Below, piece by piece: positions 28,378-36,614 of a stretch of DNA of 64,000 nt. Position numbers and translations under genes: made by a program. This stretch comes from an uncultured Alphaproteobacteria bacterium. Its GTDB lineage: Bacteria > Pseudomonadota > Alphaproteobacteria > Rhizobiales > Aestuariivirgaceae. The stretch's first letter is position 1. Every line of letters starts with the position of its first letter. Where the stretch lies: positions 1 through 64,000 of the forward strand of contig CALMWF010000026.1 in the NCBI GenBank assembly GCA_937873445.1, written 5' to 3'. Under the pieces are notes generated by a model. The model saw only the letters and a program-made list of their open reading frames with translations. It was not told where the DNA came from and did no database searches.

Positions 28378-29394
28378 TTATGTGGTCACAATGGCCTGCC
28401 AGTGGCGCAGGGCGGCCTCACGGTCAAAACTGGTGGGGCGGCGCAAGCGGCGCAGCGCCGCCTTGGCGCGGGCCATGCCCTTGCCAGCCAGCGGCACGGC
28501 AACCTCGGCCAGTTCGTTCATTTCAGTGCTGTTGCCGTTGCAGTGCAGAAGCATGTCGCAGCCCGCGCCATAGGCCGCCCTGGCCTTTTGCGCCATGGTG
28601 CCGGACAGCGCCTTCATGGACAGGTCATCAGTCATCAGCAGGCCGTTGAAGCCGATGTCGCGGCGGATGACGCCTGCCACCACCTTGCGTGACAGGGTGG
28701 CGGGCTGGGCGGGATCCAGCGCGGTGAACACCACATGGGCGGTCATGGCCATGGGGCAGTCGGCCAGGGCTGCAAAGGGCAGGAAATCCCACTCCTCCAG
28801 TTCGGCCCGGCTGGCGGTCACCACCGGCAGTTCGTGGTGGCTGTCGGCCGTGGCGCGGCCGTGGCCGGGAATGTGTTTCATGACCGGCAGGACGCCGCCC
28901 GCCAGCATGCCTTCGCTGTGGGCGCGGGCAAGGGCTGCCACCAGTTCCGGCTTCATGGCATAGGCGCGGTCACCGATCACATCATGGCTGCCGTGGCGCG
29001 GCAGGTCGAGGACCGGCACACAATCCACATTGATGCCGCAGGCCTGCAGATCATCGGCCATCAGGCGGCCGAGGCTGTGGGCGGTGCGCAGCGCCATCAG
29101 CGGGTTGCGGCCATAGAGCTCGCCCAGGGCGCGGGCGGGCGGATATTTTCGCCAGTGGACAAGCGGCGGGCCCAGGCGCTGCACCCTGCCCCCCTCCTGA
29201 TCAATGAGCACGGGCGCATCCTTGCGGCCCACCAGCTGGCGGAAGTGGCCGGTCAGACGGGCCAGCTGCTCCGGGCTGTGGCAATTGCGCCGGAACAGAA
29301 TGAGCCCCCAGGGGCGGTGGGTGGCGAAGAAGCGGGCTTCGTCCGGCGTGAGTTCCAGACCTTCGCAGCCGGTGATGAGAGCTTTGATGAGCAT
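28378..29394 (-). CDS. nagZ: Beta-N-acetylhexosaminidase
   Basis: Glycoside hydrolase family 3 enzyme that removes N-acetylglucosamine from anhydromuropeptides during cell-wall recycling in the cytoplasm. The 338 residues show the WGLILFRRN start, DQEGGRVQRL, NVDCVPVLDL, the KHIPGHGRATADSHHELP signature near residue 175-190 with the Asp-His catalytic dyad, and MTDDLSMKALSG containing the nucleophile Asp. Start ATG at 29394. It follows the SPOR gene by 35 bp. Confidence 0.96.
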   Translation of the reverse strand: MLIKALITGCEGLELTPDEARFFATHRPWGLILFRRNCHSPEQLARLTGHFRQLVGRKDAPVLIDQEGGRVQRLGPPLVHWRKYPPARALGELYGRNPLMALRTAHSLGRLMADDLQACGINVDCVPVLDLPRHGSHDVIGDRAYAMKPELVAALARAHSEGMLAGGVLPVMKHIPGHGRATADSHHELPVVTASRAELEEWDFLPFAALADCPMAMTAHVVFTALDPAQPATLSRKVVAGVIRRDIGFNGLLMTDDLSMKALSGTMAQKARAAYGAGCDMLLHCNGNSTEMNELAEVAVPLAGKGMARAKAALRRLRRPTSFDREAALRHWQAIVTT

Positions 29395-29429
29395 GAATGT
29401 ATCAGCAGGCCTGGCAGCGGACCGTGCGG

Positions 29430-31829
29430 TCAGCGGCTGCGCACCAGACAGTCGGGTTGGCCGGCAGCAAACAGCTGGCTGCACAGGCGGGTGGCATCAC
29501 TGCGGCTGGCAAGCGGGCCATAGGCCAGGCGATAGCGCGTGCTGCCCGCCACATTGGCTTCGGAAATGATGGGCGACAGGCCACCAAGCAGCGCCCCGTG
29601 GCGCGACTTGAAGCGGCTGGATTCGGTGGTGGCTTCGGCCTGCGAGCGGAAGGAGGCGAGCTGAACCACATAGCCGCCGGTGCCGACAGTGGCGGCAGGC
29701 GGCGAGGTGGCGGTCACCTTGGGCGCGGTGCGGTTGGTCACGGCGGCAGGCGGCGGGGCCACGGCGGCCGGCGGCGGGGCCACGGCGGCCACCTCGGGTT
29801 CAGGGGTGGCGGGCGCGGCAGTGGTCGTGCGGTTGCTGCGGAACAGATCCATCAGGCCGCCACCCTTCTTGCGCGTGGTGGTGGCGGTGGTGTCGCCCGG
29901 TGCGGTCACCGCCTGGGTGGGGTTGACGGGATCGCCGTAGAGGCCCTGTGTGCCGGCGTTGGCATCAGGGCTGGTGGTCAGGGCGTCGGCGGGCGGGGGC
30001 GCGGCGGCAGTGCGGGTTTTGCTTTTCGCCGTTTGCGCCGGGGGCACCAGCACCACGGGGCGGGCACCGAGATTGCCATAGGGGTCGGCGCTGCGGGGCT
30101 TGGCGGGTTCGGCCTTGGCGGTCTGAACCTTCTTCACCACGGGTTTGGCAGCGGGGGACGGATCAGTGATGGTTTCCTCATTGCCGGTGGCAAGCTGTTC
30201 TCCCTGCGGCGCCGCCTGCCCTTGAGCAGCCGCTGGTTCAGAGGACGCCGGCGTTGCGCCATCGGCCTTGTCGCTGGTGGGGGCCACGTTCATGGCCGTG
30301 TCGGTGGTGCTGGCGCCGGTGAGCGACCCTTGCGGGGCTATGGAGCCGCCGTCACCCGGTGGCGGCGGCAGCGGCAGCGGCTGGCTGTCACCGGTAGGAT
30401 CGGGAATGGGCTGGCTCTGGCCTTCCGGCTGCACCGGCGCTTCCTCGGTGGGCGCCATCTGGCCGCCCAGCACTTCCTGATCGCCGACGATGCGGTCATA
30501 GATGGCCTTGCGCGACGGGGCGGCCGGGGCGGCCCCTGCGGTGGAATCGGTGACGGGTTCGGTGGCCACCTTGCCCGGCTGCTGGGGGGCTTCCACAACG
30601 GGCACATTGCCGGTGGCCCCGCTGCCCGCCGTTTTGATGTTGGTCTGGTAGAACCACACACCGGCCCCGGCCACGGCAGCGGCCAGCATCAGCAGAAGCA
30701 GCAAAATCCATGGACCGGCCGAGCGCGGCGGCTCATCAAGCAGGCCGTCCTCCATGTCCTGATAGGCCTGGGTGTATTCGGTGGCGCTGGCGCGCGGCTG
30801 CGGCCGGGGGGCCGCCTCGAAAATATCCTCGCCCGGTTCAGCCTCGCCGCCGGACAGGGGGGCGGGCGGCAGGGCGCGCTGCGGACGGCGCGCCATGGGA
30901 GCGGCAGCCGGCCGCGGGGCGGCCGGGGCATAGGGCGGCACATAGGCCTGTTCCGGGCCGCGCGGCGGCACCGGCATGCGGCCGGCCATGGGCGGGGCGA
31001 CCGGTGCCGGCCCCGGATAGCCGCGGTTGACGCCCGGCGGATGAAAGCCGGGCTGCATGGGATAGCCGGTGGCCGGATCAATGGGACGGAAGCCCTGGGG
31101 CACCGGCTGCTGCTGCGGCGGCGGCCGATAGCCCGGCGGATAGGGCTGGCCGGGGCGCTGGAGATTGGGATTGAGGCCCGCGCCATAGGGCTGCGGCTGG
31201 GGCGGATAGCCGCCACCCAGCGGCGGCCGCGGCGGCGCCAGCTGCGGGGCCTGCTGCGGCGGATAGGGGGCCGCCGGGAAGGCCGGACGCTGCGGCGGCA
31301 CGGGACGCTGCGGCTCCTCATCGGCAAAGGAATATTTCGGCCGCGCCGCCTTGCCCTCGGCAATGAGGGAGGGCTGGGGAGCGGACGGCTGGGCGGGCGT
31401 CTGGCGGCGGACCGCCTCGGCCCTGGCCCGGGCGGCCTGGACACGCTGTTCGGCCAGCCGTTCGGCGGCGGCCCGCTGGGCGCGGAGCTTGTCGGCCAGC
31501 GGATCGGGTGCCGCGGGGCGGCGGGGTTCGGCAGGCCGGGCGGGCGGCGGGGCCTCGGCCTCCACCGGCGGGGCCGGGGCGCGCGGCGCGGGCTTGGCCA
31601 CATGCGGCGCCATCGGCGCGGGCTTCACGACGCGCGGTGCGGGCTTGGCCGCACCCGGCACCGGCCGGGCGGCACCGCCCAGGGCCTCAACCGTTTCGGC
31701 CACGGCCTTGTCCACGGTCCTGGCCTCGTCCTTGAACTCATCGGCGATGCGCGGAAGCTCCTGCTTGCCAATCCCCAGCCGTTCGCGCCAGTTGCGCTTG
31801 TCGGGGCCTTTGGTGGAGTCTTGATCCAT
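29430..31829 (-). CDS. SPOR-domain, Pro-rich envelope protein
   Basis: Peptidoglycan-binding protein of 799 residues, probably active at the division site. The long N-terminal part (about 1-370) is Pro/Arg/Gln-rich, likely disordered and cytoplasmic. One span follows (WILLLLLMLAAAVAGAGVWFY, near 375-395), then a periplasmic Pro/Ala/Thr linker. The C-terminal SPOR domain (about 720-797) opens GGYVVQLASFRSQAEA and closes with the CSQLFAAGQPDCLV segment. FtsN-like topology, but no sequence identity to FtsN outside SPOR could be shown. Sits between argS and nagZ, its usual place in Rhizobiales. Confidence 0.88.
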   Translation of the reverse strand: MDQDSTKGPDKRNWRERLGIGKQELPRIADEFKDEARTVDKAVAETVEALGGAARPVPGAAKPAPRVVKPAPMAPHVAKPAPRAPAPPVEAEAPPPARPAEPRRPAAPDPLADKLRAQRAAAERLAEQRVQAARARAEAVRRQTPAQPSAPQPSLIAEGKAARPKYSFADEEPQRPVPPQRPAFPAAPYPPQQAPQLAPPRPPLGGGYPPQPQPYGAGLNPNLQRPGQPYPPGYRPPPQQQPVPQGFRPIDPATGYPMQPGFHPPGVNRGYPGPAPVAPPMAGRMPVPPRGPEQAYVPPYAPAAPRPAAAPMARRPQRALPPAPLSGGEAEPGEDIFEAAPRPQPRASATEYTQAYQDMEDGLLDEPPRSAGPWILLLLLMLAAAVAGAGVWFYQTNIKTAGSGATGNVPVVEAPQQPGKVATEPVTDSTAGAAPAAPSRKAIYDRIVGDQEVLGGQMAPTEEAPVQPEGQSQPIPDPTGDSQPLPLPPPPGDGGSIAPQGSLTGASTTDTAMNVAPTSDKADGATPASSEPAAAQGQAAPQGEQLATGNEETITDPSPAAKPVVKKVQTAKAEPAKPRSADPYGNLGARPVVLVPPAQTAKSKTRTAAAPPPADALTTSPDANAGTQGLYGDPVNPTQAVTAPGDTTATTTRKKGGGLMDLFRSNRTTTAAPATPEPEVAAVAPPPAAVAPPPAAVTNRTAPKVTATSPPAATVGTGGYVVQLASFRSQAEATTESSRFKSRHGALLGGLSPIISEANVAGSTRYRLAYGPLASRSDATRLCSQLFAAGQPDCLVRSR

Positions 31830-31847
31830 GGTCGGTGGTTCCGTTAC

Positions 31848-33581
31848 TTACATTTCGTCAACCGGCCGGACACCCAGAATTCTGAGCCCGTTGGCCAGAC
31901 AATAGCGAATCGCCCGCAGGAAAGCGAGCCGGGTCGCGGTCATGTTGCCATTTTCCCGCAAAATAAATCGCAATTGGGGCAGTTCTTTGCCCTTGTTCCA
32001 CAGGGCATGAAATTCACTGGCCAATTCATGAAGGTAGAAGGCCACACGGTGCGGCTCATGGGCCAGTGCCGCGGCCTCCAGCAGACGCGGATAAAGCGCC
32101 ATGCGGCGGATGAGAGCGCCCTCGGCTTCATCCGTGAGCAGAGCAAAATTGACCTCGCCCTGCCCTGCCCCTTCGGCTTCGGCGTTGCGCAATACCGAGC
32201 AGATGCGGGCATGGGCGTATTGCACATAGAACACCGGATTGTCCTTGGACTGTTCGGTGACCCTGGCGAAGTCGAAATCAAGCGGTGCCTCGTTCTTGCG
32301 GAACAGCATCATGAAGCGCACCACATCGGGGCCTACCTCATCGACCACATCGCGCAGCGTCACGAATTCTCCGGCGCGCTTGGACATGCGCACCGGCTCG
32401 CCATTACGGAACAGTTTGACCAGCTGGCACAGGCGCACCACCACATCGACCGTGCCCTTGCCCGCGAGAGCGGCGGCAATGGCTTCGAGCCGTTTCACAT
32501 AGCCGCCGTGATCGGCGCCGAGCACATAGATCAGCTCATTGAAACCGCGCTCGATCTTGTTGCGGGCATAGGCAACATCGGAAGCGAAATAGGTGTAGGA
32601 GCCATCGGACTTCAACAGCGGCCGGTCAATGTCGTCACCAAAGGCGGTGGCGCGGAACAGGGTCTGCTCGCGGTCCTCCCAATCCTCCGGCACTTCACCC
32701 TTGGGCGGCGGCAGGCGGCCTTCATAGATGTGGCCCTTGTGGCGCAGGGCGGCCACGGTTTCGGCCACCTGGCCGGTGTCGTGCAGCGATTTCTCGGAGA
32801 AGAACACTTCCTGCCGGATGTTGAGCGCCGCCAGGTCGGCGCGGATCAGTTCCATCATCATGGCCATGGTGACATCACGCACCAGCGGCAGCCATTCCGC
32901 CTCGGGCCGGTTCAGCAGGCTGTCGCCGAATTTGTCCTTCAGCGCCTCGCCCACGGGAATGAGATAGGAACCGGGGTAGAGCCCGGCGGGAATTTCGCCC
33001 ACCGCCTCGCCCAGCGCCTCGCGGTAACGGAGGAAGGCCGAGCGGGCCAGCACATCGACCTGCGCCCCGGCATCGTTGATGTAGTATTCCTTCACCACCG
33101 CATGGCCGGTGACGCTGAGCAGTTCCGCCAGCGCATCGCCAAACACCGCGCCACGGCAGTGGCCGACATGCAAGGGGCCGGTGGGGTTGGCGGAAACATA
33201 TTCGCAATTGACCTTGCGCCCCTGACCCAGGGTGGAGCGGCCATAGGCCTCGCCCTGCTCCAGAATCGCGGCGAGCACGCGCGGCCAGAACTCCGCCCTG
33301 AGGCGCAGGTTGATGAAGCCCGGCCCCGCCACCTCGGCCTGGGCCACATGCGGGCGGCGGGCCAGCCGCGCGGCCAGGGCTTCGGCCAGGGCGCGCGGGT
33401 TCTGTCCGGCGGGCTTGGCCAGCACCATGGCGGCATTGGTGGCAACATCGCCATGGGCCGCCTCGCGCGGCGGTTCGGCGGTGACGCGGGCAAGGTCAAG
33501 GCCGGGCGGCAGCAGGCCTTCGGCGGCCATGGCGGTCAGCTCATCGCGCACCAGTGTCTGGAAATGGGCAAAAAGGTTCAT
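31848..33581 (-). CDS. argS: Arginyl-tRNA synthetase
   Basis: Class I synthetase that charges tRNA(Arg). The 577 residues hold the N-terminal Arg-S domain, the HIGH motif as [14 protein letters not shown] (about 123-136), the KMSKS equivalent as [13 protein letters not shown] near 400, and the C-terminal anticodon-binding DALR domain ending in RPVDEM. The non-canonical KMSKS is normal for ArgRS. The SPOR gene follows after 18 bp, and dgt lies 35 bp upstream. Confidence 0.98.
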   Translation of the reverse strand: MNLFAHFQTLVRDELTAMAAEGLLPPGLDLARVTAEPPREAAHGDVATNAAMVLAKPAGQNPRALAEALAARLARRPHVAQAEVAGPGFINLRLRAEFWPRVLAAILEQGEAYGRSTLGQGRKVNCEYVSANPTGPLHVGHCRGAVFGDALAELLSVTGHAVVKEYYINDAGAQVDVLARSAFLRYREALGEAVGEIPAGLYPGSYLIPVGEALKDKFGDSLLNRPEAEWLPLVRDVTMAMMMELIRADLAALNIRQEVFFSEKSLHDTGQVAETVAALRHKGHIYEGRLPPPKGEVPEDWEDREQTLFRATAFGDDIDRPLLKSDGSYTYFASDVAYARNKIERGFNELIYVLGADHGGYVKRLEAIAAALAGKGTVDVVVRLCQLVKLFRNGEPVRMSKRAGEFVTLRDVVDEVGPDVVRFMMLFRKNEAPLDFDFARVTEQSKDNPVFYVQYAHARICSVLRNAEAEGAGQGEVNFALLTDEAEGALIRRMALYPRLLEAAALAHEPHRVAFYLHELASEFHALWNKGKELPQLRFILRENGNMTATRLAFLRAIRYCLANGLRILGVRPVDEM

Positions 33582-33616
33582 GGAAGTCCGTTAAGTCCTT
33601 GATCTTGCAGCGTGTG

Positions 33617-34825
33617 CTATCGGAAAAGGGGGCCGAGGTCAAACAGCCGCTTGTGCTGGTCCAGGGCATAGCGGTCGGTCATGCCGGCGAGGAAATCACA
33701 AACCGCCCGGGCATAGCGCGGCTGGTCGGCAATGGGGGTGCCCTCGCGCCAGTCCTCGGGCAGCAGATTGGCATCGCTCATATAGGCCTGAAACAGGTCG
33801 CGGACCACCCGCTGGGCCCGCTCCATGATTTCCAGCACGCGCGGATGACGATACATGCTGCGCGACAGAAAGGCCTGCAGCACGCGGTTGTTTTCAGTCA
33901 TCTGGGCCGAGAAGGACACAACCGGGCGGCCAAGCTGGCGCAGGGCTGCGGCAGTGGCGGGGGCGCCCTGCTTCAGGCGCCTTCGGCTTTCGGCCAGCAC
34001 ATCGCCCACCATGGCCGAGATGACGCGGCGCACCGTCTCGTGAATGGTGCGCGAACGGTCGAGGCCGGGATATTTCTTCAACACCTCGGCCAGCGCCGTT
34101 CCGGCCAGCGGAATGTCGCCTAGGTCGATGATCTCAAACAGGCCGGCGCGCAGGCCGTCATCCATGTCATGGGCATTATAGGCAATGTCATCGGCAAGTG
34201 CGGCCGTCTGGGCTTCGGCCGAAGCATAATGGGCGAGGTCGAGGTCATGGGCCTCGTTGTATTCGATGATGGCGGCGGGCAGGCCGCGCTCGCGGTAGTG
34301 GCCAATGGCATTGCCGTCACGGTCGATGAGCGGGCCATTGTGCTTCACCAGCCCTTCCAGCGTTTCCCAGGTCAGGTTCAGCCCGTCGAATTCGGCGTAG
34401 CGGCGTTCCAGCTTGGTGACGATGCGCAGCGACTGGGCATTGTGGTCAAAGCCGCCGAAGGGCTGCATCAGCCGGTCCAGTTCGCGCTCACCGGCATGGC
34501 CGAAGGGGGTGTGGCCCAGGTCATGGGCCAGCGCCAGCGCCTCGGTCAAATCTTCGTCAAGGCCCATGACGCGGGCAATGGACCGGGCAATCTGCGCCAC
34601 CTCCAGAGAGTGGGTCAGGCGGGTGCGGAAATGATCACCCTCATGATAGACGAACACCTGGGTCTTGTGTTTCAGGCGGCGAAAGGCGGCGGAATGGATG
34701 ATGCGGTCACGGTCGCGCTCGAAGGCCGAGCGCGGCGGCGCTACCGCTTCGGGATAAAGGCGGCCCCGGCTGTGGTCAGCCTGGGCGGCAAAGGGGGCAA
34801 GGGTGCGGGCCATTGACAAATACAT
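33617..34825 (-). CDS. dgt: Deoxyguanosinetriphosphate triphosphohydrolase-like protein
   Basis: HD-domain dNTP triphosphohydrolase of the dGTPase-like group, about 402 residues. Metal-binding residues are visible in RTRLTHSLEVAQIARS (about 65-80) and ALAHDLGHTPFGHAGERELD (about 97-116), with the later D in ADDIAYNAHDMDDG near 205. The start is chosen at 34825 because GGAAG stands five bases upstream; ATG at 34813 or 34840 are alternatives. It diverges from erpA over only 23 bp. First gene of the dgt-argS-SPOR-nagZ-scpAB run. Confidence 0.92.
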   Translation of the reverse strand: MYLSMARTLAPFAAQADHSRGRLYPEAVAPPRSAFERDRDRIIHSAAFRRLKHKTQVFVYHEGDHFRTRLTHSLEVAQIARSIARVMGLDEDLTEALALAHDLGHTPFGHAGERELDRLMQPFGGFDHNAQSLRIVTKLERRYAEFDGLNLTWETLEGLVKHNGPLIDRDGNAIGHYRERGLPAAIIEYNEAHDLDLAHYASAEAQTAALADDIAYNAHDMDDGLRAGLFEIIDLGDIPLAGTALAEVLKKYPGLDRSRTIHETVRRVISAMVGDVLAESRRRLKQGAPATAAALRQLGRPVVSFSAQMTENNRVLQAFLSRSMYRHPRVLEIMERAQRVVRDLFQAYMSDANLLPEDWREGTPIADQPRYARAVCDFLAGMTDRYALDQHKRLFDLGPLFR

Positions 34826-34841
34826 GCAATCTTCCAACATC
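34813..34841 (+). promoter_or_regulatory. Possible erpA promoter inside the dgt 5' end
   Basis: A perfect TTGACA at 34813-34818, with a weak -10 (AACATC) 17 bp later, would place the start of transcription almost at the erpA ATG. No ribosome site precedes that ATG. This suggests a leaderless message; evidence is thin. Confidence 0.3.
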
Positions 34842-34848
34842 CTGCCCC

Positions 34849-35184
34849 ATGACAGACAATCCTGCCACCGTAAACATCACTGACGCCGCGGCGGCGCGCA
34901 TTCTGGCGCTGACCGGCGGTGATCCGGCCAGCTTCTTCCGCATTGCGATCAATGGCGGCGGCTGCTCCGGCTTCCAGTATGAGTTCCGCATCGACGCGGC
35001 GCGCCAGCCCGATGATGTGGAGTTTGTCCATGGCGCAGCCCGCGTGCTGGTTGATCAGACATCGCTGGGCTTCATGGCCGGGGCAACGGTGGACTTTGTC
35101 GATGACCTTATGGGCCAGGCCTTCAAGATCAGGAACCCGCTGGCCACCGCCTCCTGCGGCTGCGGCACCAGTTTTTCCATCTGA
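34849..35184 (+). CDS. erpA: Iron-sulfur cluster insertion protein ErpA
   Basis: A-type carrier of Fe-S clusters (HesB/IscA family), 111 residues. The three conserved cysteines are in INGGGCSGFQYEF (about residue 38) and SCGCGTSFSI at the C-terminus. Naming it ErpA over IscA rests on its position next to dgt, as in other alphaproteobacteria, and its separation from isc/suf genes. xthA follows after 16 bp on the same strand, so the two are likely co-transcribed. Confidence 0.92.
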   Translation: MTDNPATVNITDAAAARILALTGGDPASFFRIAINGGGCSGFQYEFRIDAARQPDDVEFVHGAARVLVDQTSLGFMAGATVDFVDDLMGQAFKIRNPLATASCGCGTSFSI

Positions 35185-35200
35185 TCCACGGGAGCGCCCG

Positions 35201-35983
35201 ATGCGCATTACCACCTGGAACGTCAATTCGGTGAAGGCGCATCTGGAACAGGTGCTGGGATTTCTGCGCGAGGCCCGGCCCGAGGTGGTGTGCCTGCAGG
35301 AGATCAAATGCGAGGACCACGCCTTTCCGGCGCTGGCCTTTTCCGAACTGGGCTATCAGGCAGCGGTGCATGGCCAGAAAAGCTGGCACGGCGTGGCGCT
35401 GCTGTCGCGCCTGCCGATGGAGGATGTGAGCCCGCGCCTGCCCGGCGATGACGGCGATGAACAGGCGCGCTTCATAGCCGCCACGGTGTTTGACGGGCCC
35501 CTGGCGGTCAGAGTGGCCTCGCTTTACCTGCCCAACGGCAACCCTGCCCCCGGCCCGAAATATGACTACAAGCTCGCCTGGATGGCGCGGCTCAAGACCC
35601 TGACGCAGTCATGGCTGGCGCAGGAGGAGGCCTTTGTGCTGGCCGGGGATTACAACGTGATTCCCGCTCCCGAAGATGCGCGCAACCCGGCGCAATGGAC
35701 CGAGGATGCGCTGTTTCTGCCGCGGACGCGCCATGCCTACCGCGAGCTTCTGGCGCTGGGCCTGACGGATGCCTGGCGGGCGCTGCACCCCACGGTGCGC
35801 GACGGCTACACCTTCTGGGACTATCAGGCCGGGGCCTGGCAACGCGACAACGGCATCCGCATTGACCATCACCTGCTGTCGCCGCAGGCCGCCGACCGGC
35901 TGAAGGCGGCCGAGATTGCCCGTGACCAGCGTGGCCGCGACAAGCCCTCCGACCATGTGCCGGTGACCATCACCCTGTCATGA
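35201..35983 (+). CDS. xthA: Exodeoxyribonuclease III
   Basis: Mg-dependent AP endonuclease and 3' exonuclease for base-excision repair. The 260 residues contain MRITTWNVNSVKAHL, VVCLQEIKCED with the catalytic Glu (about residue 33), LAGDYNVIPAPEDARN near 149, and the closing RIDHHLLSPQAADR and SDHVPV. The start at 35201 begins exactly at the conserved N-terminus; the upstream open frame is a shadow over erpA. It converges with the phasin gene. Confidence 0.95.
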   Translation: MRITTWNVNSVKAHLEQVLGFLREARPEVVCLQEIKCEDHAFPALAFSELGYQAAVHGQKSWHGVALLSRLPMEDVSPRLPGDDGDEQARFIAATVFDGPLAVRVASLYLPNGNPAPGPKYDYKLAWMARLKTLTQSWLAQEEAFVLAGDYNVIPAPEDARNPAQWTEDALFLPRTRHAYRELLALGLTDAWRALHPTVRDGYTFWDYQAGAWQRDNGIRIDHHLLSPQAADRLKAAEIARDQRGRDKPSDHVPVTITLS

Positions 35984-36016
35984 AAAAACCGCCGCAGCCC
36001 AGGGGCATGCGGCGGT
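35983..36016 (-). terminator. Rho-independent terminator of the phasin gene
   Basis: ACCGCCGCA (35988-35996) pairs with TGCGGCGGT (36008-36016). On the minus strand the stem is followed by a run of T. It lies 36 bp past the phasin stop and abuts the converging xthA stop. Confidence 0.8.
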
Positions 36017-36052
36017 CCAGTTCAGGGAGGAGAACCTATAACCGGGAGCCGG

Positions 36053-36388
36053 TTACTTCGGCATGCGGAAGCCGAAGGACGACATGTTGGCTTCGAAGGG
36101 CTTGAAGGCTTCCTTCGCAGTTGCGGTATAGATTTCGCCGATCTTGGTGGCCTGGGCCACAAAGCTCTCATAGCTGTCGCGGGCATAGCCCTGCTGCAGC
36201 TCGACGGCCTTGTCGAAGGACTTGACCTGCAGCGCCTGCTCCATCACTTCGGCGCCCTTTTCCATGGACTTGCGCGAATAATCAGCGGTTTCCTGGGCAA
36301 TGGCCTGGAGGCCGCGGGTCCACGCATTGGCGGCGCTGGACAGGGCGTCATTGTTGAACATCTGGGCGTTGTCGAAGGGCTTGAACAT
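36053..36388 (-). CDS. Phasin family protein
   Basis: Polyhydroxyalkanoate granule-associated protein, 111 residues, nearly all helical, with the pattern SFDKAVELQQGYARDSYESFVAQATKIGEIYTATA (given here only as position, about 60-94) typical of the Phasin_2 family. Phasins coat PHA granules and control their size and number. The start ATG at 36388 follows AGGAGA. A strong promoter with an operator in its spacer lies 39-90 bp upstream, and a strong terminator follows, so it is a single-gene unit. No PHA synthase is in the window. Confidence 0.88.
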   Translation of the reverse strand: MFKPFDNAQMFNNDALSSAANAWTRGLQAIAQETADYSRKSMEKGAEVMEQALQVKSFDKAVELQQGYARDSYESFVAQATKIGEIYTATAKEAFKPFEANMSSFGFRMPK

Positions 36389-36426
36389 CGGAATCTCCTG
36401 AATGAGGGGGAGGCACGTCATGACCC

Positions 36427-36477
36427 CATATATGTGCGGCGCACAATGAATGTCAAGGAATATTGTGCATTGCAACA
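36427..36477 (-). promoter_or_regulatory. Phasin promoter with palindromic operators (PhaR-like)
   Basis: On the minus strand TTGACA (36451-36456) and TATATG (36427-36432) are separated by 18 bp. The spacer contains a perfect palindrome TGTGCG-G-CGCACA (36433-36445). A second related site, TGTGCATTGCAACA, lies at 36464-36477 just upstream of the -35. Phasin genes are known to be repressed by PhaR through TGC/GCA-type sites; matching this to PhaR is inference. Confidence 0.65.
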
Positions 36478-36614
36478 TAAGCCTGTTCACATTCCCCTTT
36501 ACCCCCTCTTAAGGCTCTGGACTTTAGGGTCAGCTTGGGGTTTCTGCCGGTCATTCCGGCGGGGGTTAATCGAATCGTTCCGGCTGCGGCGGCCGGCTGG
36601 TGGAGCATTGCGTG

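Noticed and set aside
29397-33602. A 1401-codon plus-strand open frame
   Set aside because: It runs antisense through the SPOR gene and argS, both with clear family motifs. Its product is Gly/Ala/Arg/His-rich, the usual result of reading GC-rich genes backwards.
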